37,223 bases of DNA, from NCBI GenBank assembly GCA_900551015.1, contig URUI01000011.1, forward strand, positions 1 through 37,223. The letters run 5' to 3'. This document shows, in pieces, positions 23,243 through 31,742 of this stretch. Within the stretch, counting starts at the first letter, position 1; each line of letters starts with the position of its first letter. A program made the translations under genes and the position numbers. This DNA is from an uncultured Collinsella sp. (GTDB lineage: Bacteria > Actinomycetota > Coriobacteriia > Coriobacteriales > Coriobacteriaceae). A model generated the notes under the pieces. That model did no database searches, was not told where the DNA came from, and saw only the letters and a list, made by a program, of their open reading frames with translations.

Positions 23243-23779
23243 GTGTCTCGTATCGGTAATAAGCCTGTCCAGATTCCCGCCGGAGTCGAAGTGGCAGTCA
23301 ACGGCAACAACGTTGTCGTCAAGGGCCCCAAGGGCCAGCTCGAGCTCGATGTCTTTGAGAAGCTCGCTATCAACGTCGAGGACAACGTCCTCACCGTTTC
23401 CCGTCCCGACGACGAGCGTGAGACCCGTGCCCGCCACGGCCTCACCCGCGCCCTCATCCACAACATGGTTGTTGGCGTTTCCGAGGGCTTCGAGAAGAAG
23501 CTCGAGCTTGCCGGCGTCGGTTACCGCGTGCAGCAGAAGGGCAAGAACCTCGAGTTCTCCCTGGGCTTCTCGCACCCCGTGATCGTCGAGGCTCCCGAGG
23601 GCATCACCTTCGAGGTTCCCGACAACACCCACGTGAACGTCAAGGGTATCAACAAGCAGCAGGTCGGTCAGATCGCCGCCGAGATCCGCGGCCATCGTCC
23701 TCCCGAGCCTTACAAGGGCAAGGGTATCCACTACGTTGGCGAGCACATCCGCCGCAAGCTGGGTAAGGCCGCCAAGTAG
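23243..23779 (+). CDS. rplF: 50S ribosomal protein L6
   Basis: 178 aa, complete: SRIGNKPVQIPAGVEV at the N-terminus, the two repeated L6 domains, and the rRNA-binding GHRPPEPYKGKGIHYVGEHIRRKLGKAAK near the C-terminus. GTG start at 23243 follows AAGGAGATC. 33 bases after rpsH. Confidence 0.98.
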   Translation: MSRIGNKPVQIPAGVEVAVNGNNVVVKGPKGQLELDVFEKLAINVEDNVLTVSRPDDERETRARHGLTRALIHNMVVGVSEGFEKKLELAGVGYRVQQKGKNLEFSLGFSHPVIVEAPEGITFEVPDNTHVNVKGINKQQVGQIAAEIRGHRPPEPYKGKGIHYVGEHIRRKLGKAAK

Positions 23780-23854
23780 TCGTAACCGACTCACTCGCAT
23801 AAGACCAGCACCCCGTCAGGTGCTGGCAAGATCAACCTTTTTAGGAGTTTACGT

Positions 23855-24223
23855 ATGAACAAGCATAAGGCGAAGCTGGAAGGCCTCAAGCGTCGTCAGC
23901 GTCGTGTTCGCGGCAAGGTCTCGGGTACCTCCGAGCGTCCGCGTCTTCGCGTGACCCGTACTAACGCCAACATCTATGCCCAGATCATCGACGACAGCAA
24001 GGGCTCCAGCCTGACGCTCGTCTCTGCCTCGACCCTCGAGGCCGAGTTCAAGGGCACCCACACCTCGAACAAGGAGGCTGCGGAGAAGGTCGGTCAGCTC
24101 GTTGGCAAGCGCGCCATCGAGGCCGGCATCACCAAGGTCGCCTTCGATCGCGGTGGCCGTATCTACCATGGCCGCGTCAAGGCCCTCGCCGACGGTGCTC
24201 GTGCCGCCGGTCTCGAGTTCTAG
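23855..24223 (+). CDS. rplR: 50S ribosomal protein L18
   Basis: 122 aa. Basic N-terminus (KRRQRRVRGKVSGTSERPRLRVTRTNANIYAQIIDD), then VGQLVGKRAIEAGITKVAFDRGGRIYHGRVKALADGARAAGLEF. It binds 5S rRNA with L5. AGGAG precedes ATG; rpsE follows 14 bases after the stop. Confidence 0.98.
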   Translation: MNKHKAKLEGLKRRQRRVRGKVSGTSERPRLRVTRTNANIYAQIIDDSKGSSLTLVSASTLEAEFKGTHTSNKEAAEKVGQLVGKRAIEAGITKVAFDRGGRIYHGRVKALADGARAAGLEF

Positions 24224-24237
24224 GAGGTATGTAGCAC

Positions 24238-24762
24238 ATGGCTCGTAATCAGAAGCAGCAGCGCGAGGCCTCCGAGTTCGAGGAGCGCGTCGTTTACATC
24301 AACCGCGTGTCGAAGACCGTCAAGGGTGGTCGTCGCATGAGCCTCGTCGCTCTCGTCGTCGTTGGCGACGGCAAGGGCAACGTCGGCGTTGGCATGGGCA
24401 AGTCCGCTGAGGTGCCCCTGGCCATCTCCAAGGCGTCTCTCGATGCCAAGAAGAACATGTTCCACGTGCCGGTGACCGAGCAGGGCACCATCCCGCACGA
24501 GGTTCTCGGCCACTTTGGTGCCGGCCGTATTATCATCAAGCCCGCTGTCGAGGGTACCGGCGTTATTGCCGGCGGCGCCGTGCGTCCCCTCTTTGAGCTT
24601 GCTGGCATCAAGAACGTCCTGTCCAAGTCCCTCGGTACCGACAACGGCCTCAACATCATCAAGGCTGCCGTCGAGGGCCTCAAGGAGCTCTCCAGCCCTG
24701 AGGACGTCGCGGCTCGCCGTGGCCTGACGGTCTCCGAGATGTTCGTCGGTAAGGAGAACTAA
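24238..24762 (+). CDS. rpsE: 30S ribosomal protein S5
   Basis: 174 aa. The S5 N-terminal signature GGRRMSLVALVVVGDGKGNVGVGMGKSAEVPLAI is clear, as is GRIIIKPAVEGTGVIAGGAVRPLFELAGI. A functionally key loop for decoding fidelity and spectinomycin response is present without visible change. Only two bases separate its stop from the rpmD ATG. Confidence 0.98.
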   Translation: MARNQKQQREASEFEERVVYINRVSKTVKGGRRMSLVALVVVGDGKGNVGVGMGKSAEVPLAISKASLDAKKNMFHVPVTEQGTIPHEVLGHFGAGRIIIKPAVEGTGVIAGGAVRPLFELAGIKNVLSKSLGTDNGLNIIKAAVEGLKELSSPEDVAARRGLTVSEMFVGKEN

Positions 24763-24764
24763 GC

Positions 24765-24947
24765 ATGGCTGACACCATCAAGATCAAGCAGGTCCGCAGC
24801 ACCAACGGTTGCAAGCAGGACCAGGTCCGTACTGTCCGTGCCCTCGGTCTCCACAGGATCCGCGAGGTTCGCGAGATTGCTGACAACGAGTCCGTCCGCG
24901 GCATGATCTTCAAGGTCAAGCACCTTGTCGAGATTGTAGAGGAGTAG
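24765..24947 (+). CDS. rpmD: 50S ribosomal protein L30
   Basis: 60 aa: IKIKQVRSTNGCKQDQVRTVRALGLHRIREVREI, the short bacterial form. It is tightly packed, two bases after rpsE and three before rplO, implying translational coupling. Confidence 0.97.
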   Translation: MADTIKIKQVRSTNGCKQDQVRTVRALGLHRIREVREIADNESVRGMIFKVKHLVEIVEE

Positions 24948-24950
24948 CAA

Positions 24951-25400
24951 ATGCAGCTTCACGATCTTACTCCCGCGCCCGGTTCCACCAAGAACCGCAA
25001 GCGCGTCGGCCGTGGCAATTCTTCGGGTCACGGCACCACTTCTGGCCGCGGCCAGAAGGGCCAGGGCTCCCGCTCTGGTGGCACCAAGGGTGCCGGCTTC
25101 GAGGGTGGCCAGACTCCGCTGGCTATGCGCCTGCCCAAGCTTCCGGGCTTCCGCAACCCCCGTCGTATCGAGTACACCGCTGTCAACGTTGAGCGTCTCG
25201 AGCGTAAGTTCGAGGATGGCGCTGTGATCGACGGTGCCGCTCTTAAGGCCGCTCGCATCACCAAGAGCGAGTTCGAGCCCGTCAAGGTGCTCGGCAATGG
25301 TGAGCTCACCAAGAAGTTCACGGTCAAGGTCGACAAGGTCAGCGCTTCTGCGCAGGCCAAGATCGAGGCCGCCGGCGGAAAGGTCGAGCTGCCGTGCTAA
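24951..25400 (+). CDS. rplO: 50S ribosomal protein L15
   Basis: 149 aa: begins MQLHDLTPAPGSTKNRKRVGRGNSSGHGTTSGRG with the Gly/Arg/Lys-rich extension, followed by the LPKLPGFRNPRR segment and a globular C-terminus. Its last seven bases overlap the GTG start of secY, the usual coupling of rplO and secY. Confidence 0.98.
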   Translation: MQLHDLTPAPGSTKNRKRVGRGNSSGHGTTSGRGQKGQGSRSGGTKGAGFEGGQTPLAMRLPKLPGFRNPRRIEYTAVNVERLERKFEDGAVIDGAALKAARITKSEFEPVKVLGNGELTKKFTVKVDKVSASAQAKIEAAGGKVELPC

Positions 25401-26680
25401 ATGGTCTTAAGAATGCTTTCCGCATCAAAGAATTGCGCGAAAAGATTCTTTTTACCATAGCTATGCTCGTCGTGTACCGCATTGGTGCGCACGTTCCTGT
25501 GCCCGGCATTCCCTTCCAGGGGATGCTGGGCCTTTTCTCGACCGATAACAATTCGGTCGCCGCAGGTGCTATGGCCCTCCTGAATCTTTTCTCTGGCGGC
25601 GCGTTGAGCTATGTGTCGGTGTTTTCTCTGGGCATCATGCCTTACATCACCAGCTCGATCATCCTCCAGATGCTCCAGGCCGTCGTGCCTTCCCTGCATG
25701 AGCTTGCCCGCGAGGGCGAGGTCGGTCAGACCAAGATTACGCAGTATTCGCGTTACCTCACCCTGGCTCTGGCAATCCTCAACTCCGTGGGTTACCTCTT
25801 CCTCTTTAAGAGCTTCGGCATCAGCTTTCATGGCGCCGGCGCTCCCGAGATCATCTTCGACCTCATGATCGTCGGCACGCTCACTGCGGGCGCCATGCTG
25901 ATCATGTGGATTGGTGAGCTCATTACCCAGCGCGGTATCGGCAATGGCATGTCGCTGATCATCTTTGCGAACATCATGGCCGGTCTTCCGCAGGCTATCT
26001 TCTCCAGCACCAAGGGCAATGCCGGTGGCATCATCACCATGGTGATCATCTGCGCCATCATCCTGCTGGTTATCCCGCTGATCGTTTTCCTTGAGCGCGG
26101 CCAGCGCCGCATCCCGGTCTCCTACGCTAAGCGCGTCGTGGGCCGTCGCATGATGGGTGGCCAGACCACCTACCTGCCCATCAAGGTCAACACCGCGGGT
26201 GTCGTGCCGATCATCTTCGCTTCGGCGCTGCTGTACTTCCCGGCTCAGATTGCCGTGTTCTTCCCCGGCATCGGCTGGATTCAGGCAGTTGCCTCTGCGC
26301 TTTCGACCGGTTGGCTCAACTGGGTGCTTAACGTTGTCCTCATCGTGTTCTTCGCGTACTTCTACACCTCCATGGTGTTCAACCCCGATGACACGGCCGA
26401 CAATCTTAAGAAGCAGGGCGGCTTTATTCCGGGCGTCCGTCCGGGTAGGGCCACCGCGGCCTACATCAAGAACGCGCTCAACAAGATTACGCTTCCCAGC
26501 GCTGTCTTTTTGGCGCTCATCGCCATCGTGCCTTCGATCATCTTCTCCTTCACGGGTAACCATCTGATCCAGGCATTTGGCGGCACGTCCATCCTCATCA
26601 TGGTCGGCGTCGTGCTCGACACGGTCGATAAGCTCGAAGGCCAGATCAAGATGTATGATTACGATGGATTCTTTAAATAG
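25394..26680 (+). CDS. secY: Protein translocase subunit SecY
   Basis: 428 aa, ten predicted membrane helices. Conserved pieces: GIMPYITSSIILQML (TM2), GQRRIPVSYAKRVVG in the cytoplasmic loop, TYLPIKVNTAGVVPIIFASALL, and GGFIPGVRPGRATAAYI. It forms the channel of the Sec translocon in the cytoplasmic membrane. GTG start at 25394 overlaps rplO. An AGAGGAGG site links it to adk 18 bases on. Confidence 0.97.
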   Translation: MLNGLKNAFRIKELREKILFTIAMLVVYRIGAHVPVPGIPFQGMLGLFSTDNNSVAAGAMALLNLFSGGALSYVSVFSLGIMPYITSSIILQMLQAVVPSLHELAREGEVGQTKITQYSRYLTLALAILNSVGYLFLFKSFGISFHGAGAPEIIFDLMIVGTLTAGAMLIMWIGELITQRGIGNGMSLIIFANIMAGLPQAIFSSTKGNAGGIITMVIICAIILLVIPLIVFLERGQRRIPVSYAKRVVGRRMMGGQTTYLPIKVNTAGVVPIIFASALLYFPAQIAVFFPGIGWIQAVASALSTGWLNWVLNVVLIVFFAYFYTSMVFNPDDTADNLKKQGGFIPGVRPGRATAAYIKNALNKITLPSAVFLALIAIVPSIIFSFTGNHLIQAFGGTSILIMVGVVLDTVDKLEGQIKMYDYDGFFK

Positions 26681-26698
26681 GCTAGAGGAGGATTGCTC

Positions 26699-27325
26699 AT
26701 GAACCTCGTATTGCTCGGAGCTCCGGGTGCCGGTAAGGGCACCGTCGCACAGGAGCTCGTTGCCGAGTTTGGCGTCGCTCACATTTCCACGGGCGACCTG
26801 CTGCGTGCTGCTGTCAAGGGTGGCACCGAGCTCGGTGTTCAGGCTAAGAAGTACATGGACGCCGGCGAGCTCGTTCCCGATCAGCTCGTGATCGACCTTG
26901 TCAAGGAGCGCCTTGCCGCCGATGACGCCCAGCAGGGCTTCATACTCGACGGCTTCCCGCGCAACACCGCCCAGGCCGTGACGCTCGATTCCGAGCTTTC
27001 CGCCCTGGGTCGCGAGATCGACTGTGCCCTTCTGGTCGATGTGGCCCCCGAGGTCATTATCGATCGTCTGTCTTCGCGTCGCACCTGCCGCGCCTGCGGT
27101 TACACCGGCACCGCTGCCGATGCTACCTGCCCCAAGTGCGCAGGCGAGATGTATCAGCGCGACGACGACAAGCCCGAGACCATCAAGAACCGTCTCGACG
27201 TCTACGAGAAGTCCACGAGCCCGCTCGTCGACTACTATCGTGGCCAGGGTCTGCTCAAGTCGGTCAACGGTGACCAGGCTCGTGAGACCGTGTACGGGGA
27301 TGTCAAAGAGGCTCTCGGTCTATGA
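26699..27325 (+). CDS. adk: Adenylate kinase, zinc-lid form
   Basis: 208 aa. P-loop GAPGAGKGT at residues 7-15, AMP-binding STGDLLRAAV, and FILDGFPRN. The lid has four cysteines, C130, C133, C144 and C147, which would hold zinc as in Gram-positive long-form kinases. Balances ATP, ADP and AMP. ATG 26699 is preferred to a TTG six bases upstream because of AGAGGAGG. Its stop overlaps the map ATG by four bases. Confidence 0.97.
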   Translation: MNLVLLGAPGAGKGTVAQELVAEFGVAHISTGDLLRAAVKGGTELGVQAKKYMDAGELVPDQLVIDLVKERLAADDAQQGFILDGFPRNTAQAVTLDSELSALGREIDCALLVDVAPEVIIDRLSSRRTCRACGYTGTAADATCPKCAGEMYQRDDDKPETIKNRLDVYEKSTSPLVDYYRGQGLLKSVNGDQARETVYGDVKEALGL

Positions 27326-28110
27326 TCAAGATTAAGTCTGCAACGCAAATCGAGCAGATGAAGAAGGCAGGAGCGCTATCTAAGATGGCGCTCCGCCACG
27401 TTGGAGCCATGGTTCGCCCTGGTGTTTCGACCTTTGAGCTTGATCAGCTTGCGGAGCAGATTATCCGCATGCATGGTGGCACCCCGGCCTTTAAGGGCTA
27501 CGGCGGGTTCCCCGGCACCATTTGTGCGTCGATTAACGACGCCGTGGTGCACGGTATTCCCAATCCCGACATGATCCTGCGTGATGGGGATATCATCTCC
27601 ATCGATACGGGTGCCGTTGTCGACGGTTGGGTCGGCGATAACGCTTGGACGTTTTTCGTCGGTACCCCTACGCCCGAGGCCAAGGCCCTGTGCGAGGTTA
27701 CGCGCGATTGCCTTAAGGCTGCAATCGAGCAGGCTGTTCCCGGTAACCATATTGGGGACATTGGTTATGCCGTCCAGTCCCTCGCCGAGTCTCACGGCTA
27801 TGGCGTGCTTCGCGATTATGTGGGGCACGGTATTGGCCATGTGATGCACGAGGATCCCAACGTTCCGAATTACGGAAAGAAGGGGAGGGGCGTTCGTCTC
27901 CAGGCCGGTATGGTCATTGCCATCGAGCCGATGGTCACGATGGGATCCAATCATGTGAGCACGGGCTCCGATGGTTGGATCGTCACGACCAACGACCACC
28001 TGCCCGCCGCGCATTACGAGAACACCGTCGCCATCACCGATGACGGCCCGGTGATTCTCACTACCGACGCCCAAGGCGCTTGGTGCTCCTTGCAAGGAGG
28101 CGAGATGTAG
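27322..28110 (+). CDS. map: Methionine aminopeptidase, type I
   Basis: 262 aa. Metal ligands by position: D95 and D106 (SIDTGAVVDGWVGDNA), H169 (GHGIGHVMHEDP), E202 (IEPMV) and E233 (HYENTVAITDDGP); H77 (VVHGIP) is the substrate-binding His. Removes the initiator methionine. No N-terminal zinc-finger extension. Overlaps adk in an ATGA, so the two are coupled. Confidence 0.97.
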   Translation: MIKIKSATQIEQMKKAGALSKMALRHVGAMVRPGVSTFELDQLAEQIIRMHGGTPAFKGYGGFPGTICASINDAVVHGIPNPDMILRDGDIISIDTGAVVDGWVGDNAWTFFVGTPTPEAKALCEVTRDCLKAAIEQAVPGNHIGDIGYAVQSLAESHGYGVLRDYVGHGIGHVMHEDPNVPNYGKKGRGVRLQAGMVIAIEPMVTMGSNHVSTGSDGWIVTTNDHLPAAHYENTVAITDDGPVILTTDAQGAWCSLQGGEM

Positions 28111-28188
28111 AGGTCGCGTTCAAATTCGTCGGCATTTACATTCCAAATGTAACAACTCCCACGTAGTTGTGGAGCCATTACGAAGATA

Positions 28189-28217
28189 TTACGATACGTG
28201 CGCGCGTATTGTAGAAT
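28189..28217 (+). promoter_or_regulatory. Candidate promoter before infA
   Basis: TTACGA (28189-28194), 17 bp, TAGAAT (28212-28217). The map-infA gap (146 bases) also holds a TTACATT/AATGTAA dyad at about 28135-28151 and ACAACT/AGTTGT at 28152-28170. A separate start for the infA-rplQ part would let initiation factor and alpha operon vary independently. Confidence 0.4.
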
Positions 28218-28256
28218 ACTCAATCGCTGTCGTTTTCTAGAGAAAGATGATTGCTT

Positions 28257-28475
28257 GTGAAGAAGGAAGACGCAATTGAGCTCGAGGGTACGGTAAAGGA
28301 GCCGCTGCCCAACGCCATGTTTAAGGTCGAGCTCGAGAACGGTCATTCGGTTCTGTGCAACATTTCTGGCAAGATCCGAATGAATTACATCCGTATTCTC
28401 CCCGGTGACAGGGTTGTCGTGGAGCTTTCCCCGTACGACCTGACCCGCGGCCGCATCACCTATCGCTATAAATAG
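28257..28475 (+). CDS. infA: Translation initiation factor IF-1
   Basis: 72 aa, the family's usual length when GTG 28257 is the start: KKEDAIELEGTVKEPLPNAMFKVELENGH, then GKIRMNYIRILPGDRVVVELSPYDLTRGRITYRYK. OB-fold protein that binds the ribosomal A site during initiation. A TTG six bases upstream is in frame and nearer to AGAAAG, so the exact start is less sure. Confidence 0.96.
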   Translation: MKKEDAIELEGTVKEPLPNAMFKVELENGHSVLCNISGKIRMNYIRILPGDRVVVELSPYDLTRGRITYRYK

Positions 28476-28625
28476 CGGCACGCATACACGCACTCCTTCT
28501 CCGACTGCAGGCTTAGCTCAACCTACGGTCGGTTTGTGTGTGAAGACCAGCCATAGTTTTAAACGCCTGCGGCTGGGCGAGTAGATAGTAGGGAAGTAGT
28601 TCGAGCGCTACCGAAAGGAAGAACG

Positions 28626-28739
28626 ATGAAGGTACGTCCTTCGGTCAAGAAGATGTGCGATAAGTGCAAAATCATTAGGCGCCATGGCAAGGTCCTCGTC
28701 ATTTGCGAGAACCCCCGTCATAAGCAGCGTCAGGGTTAA
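28626..28739 (+). CDS. rpmJ: 50S ribosomal protein L36
   Basis: 37 aa, MKVRPSVKKMCDKCKIIRRHGKVLVIC...HKQRQG. Zinc ligands C11, C14, C27 and H32 are present. AAAGGAAG precedes ATG. It sits between infA and rpsM as in most bacteria. The 150-base gap before it has a GC hairpin-rich stretch but no gene. Confidence 0.97.
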   Translation: MKVRPSVKKMCDKCKIIRRHGKVLVICENPRHKQRQG

Positions 28740-28753
28740 GAGAGGAGACTACG

Positions 28754-29128
28754 TTGGCCCGTATTAATGGTGTCGACCTCCCGCGTGAGAAGCGCGTTGA
28801 GATCGGTCTGACCTACATTTACGGCATCGGCCGCACCACTGCGACGAAGATTTGCGTCGAGTGCAACGTTAACGTGGATACGCGCGTTAAGGACCTCACC
28901 GAGGATGAGGTTAACGCCATCCGCGATTATATCGACAAGAACCAGATCATGGTTGAGGGCGACCTCCGCCGTGAGCGCAACCAGAACGTCAAGCGCCTTA
29001 TGGACATCGGCTGCAACCGCGGCCTTCGTCACCGCAAGGGCCTCCCGGTCCGCGGCCAGCGCACCCACACTAACGCTCGTACCCGCAAGGGCCCGAAGCG
29101 TCAGATCGGTGCTAAGAAGAAGAAATAA
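28754..29128 (+). CDS. rpsM: 30S ribosomal protein S13
   Basis: 124 aa: ARINGVDLPREKRVEIGLTYIYGIGRTTATKI and GLRHRKGLPVRGQRTHTNARTRKGPKR are diagnostic. TTG 28754 is the start by position and GAGGAG spacing; no in-frame ATG or GTG lies near. Contacts tRNA and L5 across the subunit interface. Confidence 0.96.
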   Translation: MARINGVDLPREKRVEIGLTYIYGIGRTTATKICVECNVNVDTRVKDLTEDEVNAIRDYIDKNQIMVEGDLRRERNQNVKRLMDIGCNRGLRHRKGLPVRGQRTHTNARTRKGPKRQIGAKKKK

Positions 29129-29142
29129 GGAGCGCTAGATAG

Positions 29143-29547
29143 ATGGCTACTGCTAAGAAGAACGTTCGCGCTGCCCGTCTGAAGCGCGCGGACCGTAAGA
29201 ACATCTCCGTGGGCCAGGCTCACATTCGTTCTACGTTCAACAACACGATCGTTTCGATCACCGATCCCCAGGGCAACGTCATTTCCTGGAAGTCGGCTGG
29301 CCAGGTGGGCTTCAAGGGCTCCCGTAAGTCCACGCCGTTCGCTGCCCAGATGGCTGCCGAGGCTGCTGCCAAGCAGGCCATGGAGCACGGTATGAAGAAG
29401 GTTTCCGTCTTCGTCAAGGGCCCCGGCTCCGGTCGTGAGACCGCCATCCGCTCCCTCCAGGCTGCTGGCCTCGAGGTCTCGAGCATCCAGGACAAGACCC
29501 CCATCCCGCACAACGGCTGCCGCCCCAAGAAGCGTCGCCGCGTGTAA
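29143..29547 (+). CDS. rpsK: 30S ribosomal protein S11
   Basis: 134 aa: AHIRSTFNNTIVSITDPQGNVISWKSAGQVGFKGSRKSTPFAAQMAAE and the C-terminal DKTPIPHNGCRPKKRRRV. Platform protein beside the mRNA exit channel. 14 bases after rpsM. Confidence 0.98.
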   Translation: MATAKKNVRAARLKRADRKNISVGQAHIRSTFNNTIVSITDPQGNVISWKSAGQVGFKGSRKSTPFAAQMAAEAAAKQAMEHGMKKVSVFVKGPGSGRETAIRSLQAAGLEVSSIQDKTPIPHNGCRPKKRRRV

Positions 29548-29566
29548 CTGAAAGGATCGTATCAAT

Positions 29567-30163
29567 ATGGCAATCGACAGGACTCCTGTTCTTAAGCGCT
29601 GCCGTCAGCTCGGGATCGATCCCGCTGAGCTCGGTTACAGCAGCAAGAAGGAATCTATCCGTCAGCCCAAGCGCCGTCGTAAGGAATCTGAGTACGGCAT
29701 GCAGCTGCGCGAGAAGCAGAAGGTCAAGTTCATTTATGGCGTTCTGGAGAAGCAGTTCCACGGCTACTTCAACAAGGCTCGTAAGATGAACGGCGTCACC
29801 GGTGAGAACCTCATGATCATCCTTGAGTCTCGCCTTGACAACGTCGTCTTCCGTCTTGGCTTCGCCCGTACTCGCAAAGAGGCTCGTCAGTCCGTCCGTC
29901 ACGGTCACTTCACCGTGAACGGCAAGCGCGTGGACATCCCGTCCTACCGCGTCAAGGCCGGCGACGTCGTCGCTGTCGGCGAGAAGTTCCGTGACCTCCT
30001 CCCCATCAAGGAGGCTCTGATTTCCTCCGAGCGTTTCGAGGTCCCTGGCTGGCTCGAGGTCGATATCGAGAAGCTGTCTGGTAACGTGCTCGCTCTGCCG
30101 ACGCGTGAGCAGATCAGCGGTGATATCAACGAGCAGCTCATCGTCGAGCTCTACTCTAAGTAG
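29567..30163 (+). CDS. rpsD: 30S ribosomal protein S4
   Basis: 198 aa, Cys-less form at the N-terminus (AIDRTPVLKRCRQLGIDPAELGYSSKKESIRQPK), S4 RNA-binding domain RLDNVVFRLGFARTRKEARQSVRHGHFTVNGKRVDIPSYRVKAGD. A primary 16S binder; in many bacteria it represses the alpha operon. 19 bases after rpsK. Confidence 0.97.
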   Translation: MAIDRTPVLKRCRQLGIDPAELGYSSKKESIRQPKRRRKESEYGMQLREKQKVKFIYGVLEKQFHGYFNKARKMNGVTGENLMIILESRLDNVVFRLGFARTRKEARQSVRHGHFTVNGKRVDIPSYRVKAGDVVAVGEKFRDLLPIKEALISSERFEVPGWLEVDIEKLSGNVLALPTREQISGDINEQLIVELYSK

Positions 30164-30195
30164 TCCATCCGGGCTGCTGAGGCTGGAGGTAATAC

Positions 30196-31137
30196 ATGTC
30201 AGAATTCATTAGGCCTCAGGTTCAGGTCGAAGAGATTAACGAGACGTCTGCTCGTGTCTCCGTTGAGCCGCTCGAGCGTGGCTACGGCGATACGCTGGGT
30301 AACTCCCTTCGTCGCGTTCTTCTGTCCTCGCTCGAGGGTGCCGCCGTCGAGGCTATTCAGATCGATGGCGCGCAGCACGAGTTCATGACCATCCCTAACA
30401 TGGTCGAGGATGTCACCGACATCGTCCTGAATGTCAAGGGTCTTGTCTTCAGGGCTCTCGGCACGACCGACGAGGCGACCGCCACCATCTCGGTTGACGG
30501 CCCCTGTGAGGTCACCGGTGCGGACTTCTTTATTCCGTCCGAGTTTGAGCTGGTCAACCCCGAGCAGCACATCGCTACGCTCACCGAGGGTGGCCATCTC
30601 ACCATGAGCATGCGCATCGGCTATGGCCGCGGCTATGTCTCTGGCGAGGCTAACAAGCGCGACAACGATCCCATCGGTGTGATCCACGTCGACTCGCTGT
30701 ACTCGCCGGTATCCCGTTGCGCCAAGCTCGTTGAGGCTTGCCGTGTCGGTCAGCACACCGACTACGACCGCCTTGTCCTCGAGATCGAGACCAACGGCTC
30801 CATCGCTCCGCGCGACGCCGTGGTCCAGGCTGCCAATATCATCAACCAGCATATGGCTGCCTTTATGAACCTTGCCGAGACCCCCGAGGTCGAGGAGGAG
30901 GCTTCGATCTTCGCTCCCGAGGTCACCAACGACAACGCCGAGCTGGACAAGCAGATCGAGGATTTGGACCTTTCCGTCCGTTCCTATAACTGCCTTAAGC
31001 GCGCCAGCATTCACTCGGTCCGTCAGCTCGTTGAGTTCTCGGAGAACGATCTGCTCAACATCCGTAACTTCGGTGTTAAGTCGATCGAGGAAGTGAAGGA
31101 CAAGCTTGAGTCCATGGGCCTGAGCCTGAAGGCTTAA
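30196..31137 (+). CDS. rpoA: DNA-directed RNA polymerase alpha subunit
   Basis: 313 aa. The N-terminal assembly domain shows EPLERGYGDTLGNSLRRVLLSSLEGAAVEAIQIDG; the C-terminal domain shows IEDLDLSVRSYNCLKRASIHSVRQLVEFSENDLLNIRNFGVKSIEEVKDKLESMGLSL, which binds UP elements and activators. 32 bases after rpsD. Confidence 0.98.
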   Translation: MSEFIRPQVQVEEINETSARVSVEPLERGYGDTLGNSLRRVLLSSLEGAAVEAIQIDGAQHEFMTIPNMVEDVTDIVLNVKGLVFRALGTTDEATATISVDGPCEVTGADFFIPSEFELVNPEQHIATLTEGGHLTMSMRIGYGRGYVSGEANKRDNDPIGVIHVDSLYSPVSRCAKLVEACRVGQHTDYDRLVLEIETNGSIAPRDAVVQAANIINQHMAAFMNLAETPEVEEEASIFAPEVTNDNAELDKQIEDLDLSVRSYNCLKRASIHSVRQLVEFSENDLLNIRNFGVKSIEEVKDKLESMGLSLKA

Positions 31138-31167
31138 TGCTTCGCATTTTTGAGGAGAAACTAGACC

Positions 31168-31650
31168 ATGCGTCATAACGTTAAGAAGGGCCTGAAGCTC
31201 GGCACCGATGCGAGCCACACCAAGGCCATGAAGAAGAGCCTTGCTAAGGCCCTCTTCGAGAACGACCGCATCAAGACCACCGAGACCCGCGCTAAGGCGC
31301 TGCGTTCGGTCGTCGACCCGATCATCACCTGGGCCAAGAAGGGCGACCTGCACTCTCGTCGTCTGGCCATCGCCAAGCTCGGCGATAAGCAGCTCGTTGG
31401 CGAGATTTTCGACAAGGCTGCCCAGGGTATGTGGCAGGACCGCAACGGCGGTTACACCCGCATCATGAAGCTCGGTAACCGTAAGGGCGATAACGCTCCT
31501 ATCGTTATCATGGAGCTCGTCACCGAGCCTTGCACGCCCAAGGCCAAGAAGGCTGCTCCGGCCCCCAAGAAGGCCGCTGCTCCCAAGAAGGTCGAGGCTG
31601 TCGAGGAGACTGCTGCCGAGGAGGCTCCTGCTGAGGAGACCGCTGAGTAG
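31168..31650 (+). CDS. rplQ: 50S ribosomal protein L17 with C-terminal Ala/Lys/Glu-rich tail
   Basis: 160 aa. The L17 core (MRHNVKKGLKLGTDASHTKAMKKSLAKALFENDRI...) ends near residue 125. A tail of alternating Ala/Lys/Pro then Glu/Ala repeats follows (PKAKKAAPAPKKAAAPKK, then EETAAEEAPAEE), as in several actinobacterial L17 proteins. Last gene of the alpha operon, 30 bases after rpoA; a strong terminator follows. Confidence 0.96.
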   Translation: MRHNVKKGLKLGTDASHTKAMKKSLAKALFENDRIKTTETRAKALRSVVDPIITWAKKGDLHSRRLAIAKLGDKQLVGEIFDKAAQGMWQDRNGGYTRIMKLGNRKGDNAPIVIMELVTEPCTPKAKKAAPAPKKAAAPKKVEAVEETAAEEAPAEETAE

Positions 31651-31676
31651 ACATTCCGTCTGCATAGGCTATATTC

Positions 31677-31707
31677 GAGGGGTACGTTCGCGTACCCCTC
31701 TTTTTTT
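31677..31707 (+). terminator. Strong intrinsic terminator after rplQ
   Basis: A 10-bp perfect stem, GAGGGGTACG with CGTACCCCTC, loop TTCG, and seven T. Ends the spc-alpha transcript. Confidence 0.95.
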
Positions 31708-31742
31708 GTCGCGATACCGTTGCTTGTTTGTTGGGAGCGTCC

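Noticed and set aside
28476..28625. A tRNA-like sequence (TAGCTCAACC) in the infA-rpmJ gap
   Set aside because: No cloverleaf with acceptor and T-arm can be formed.
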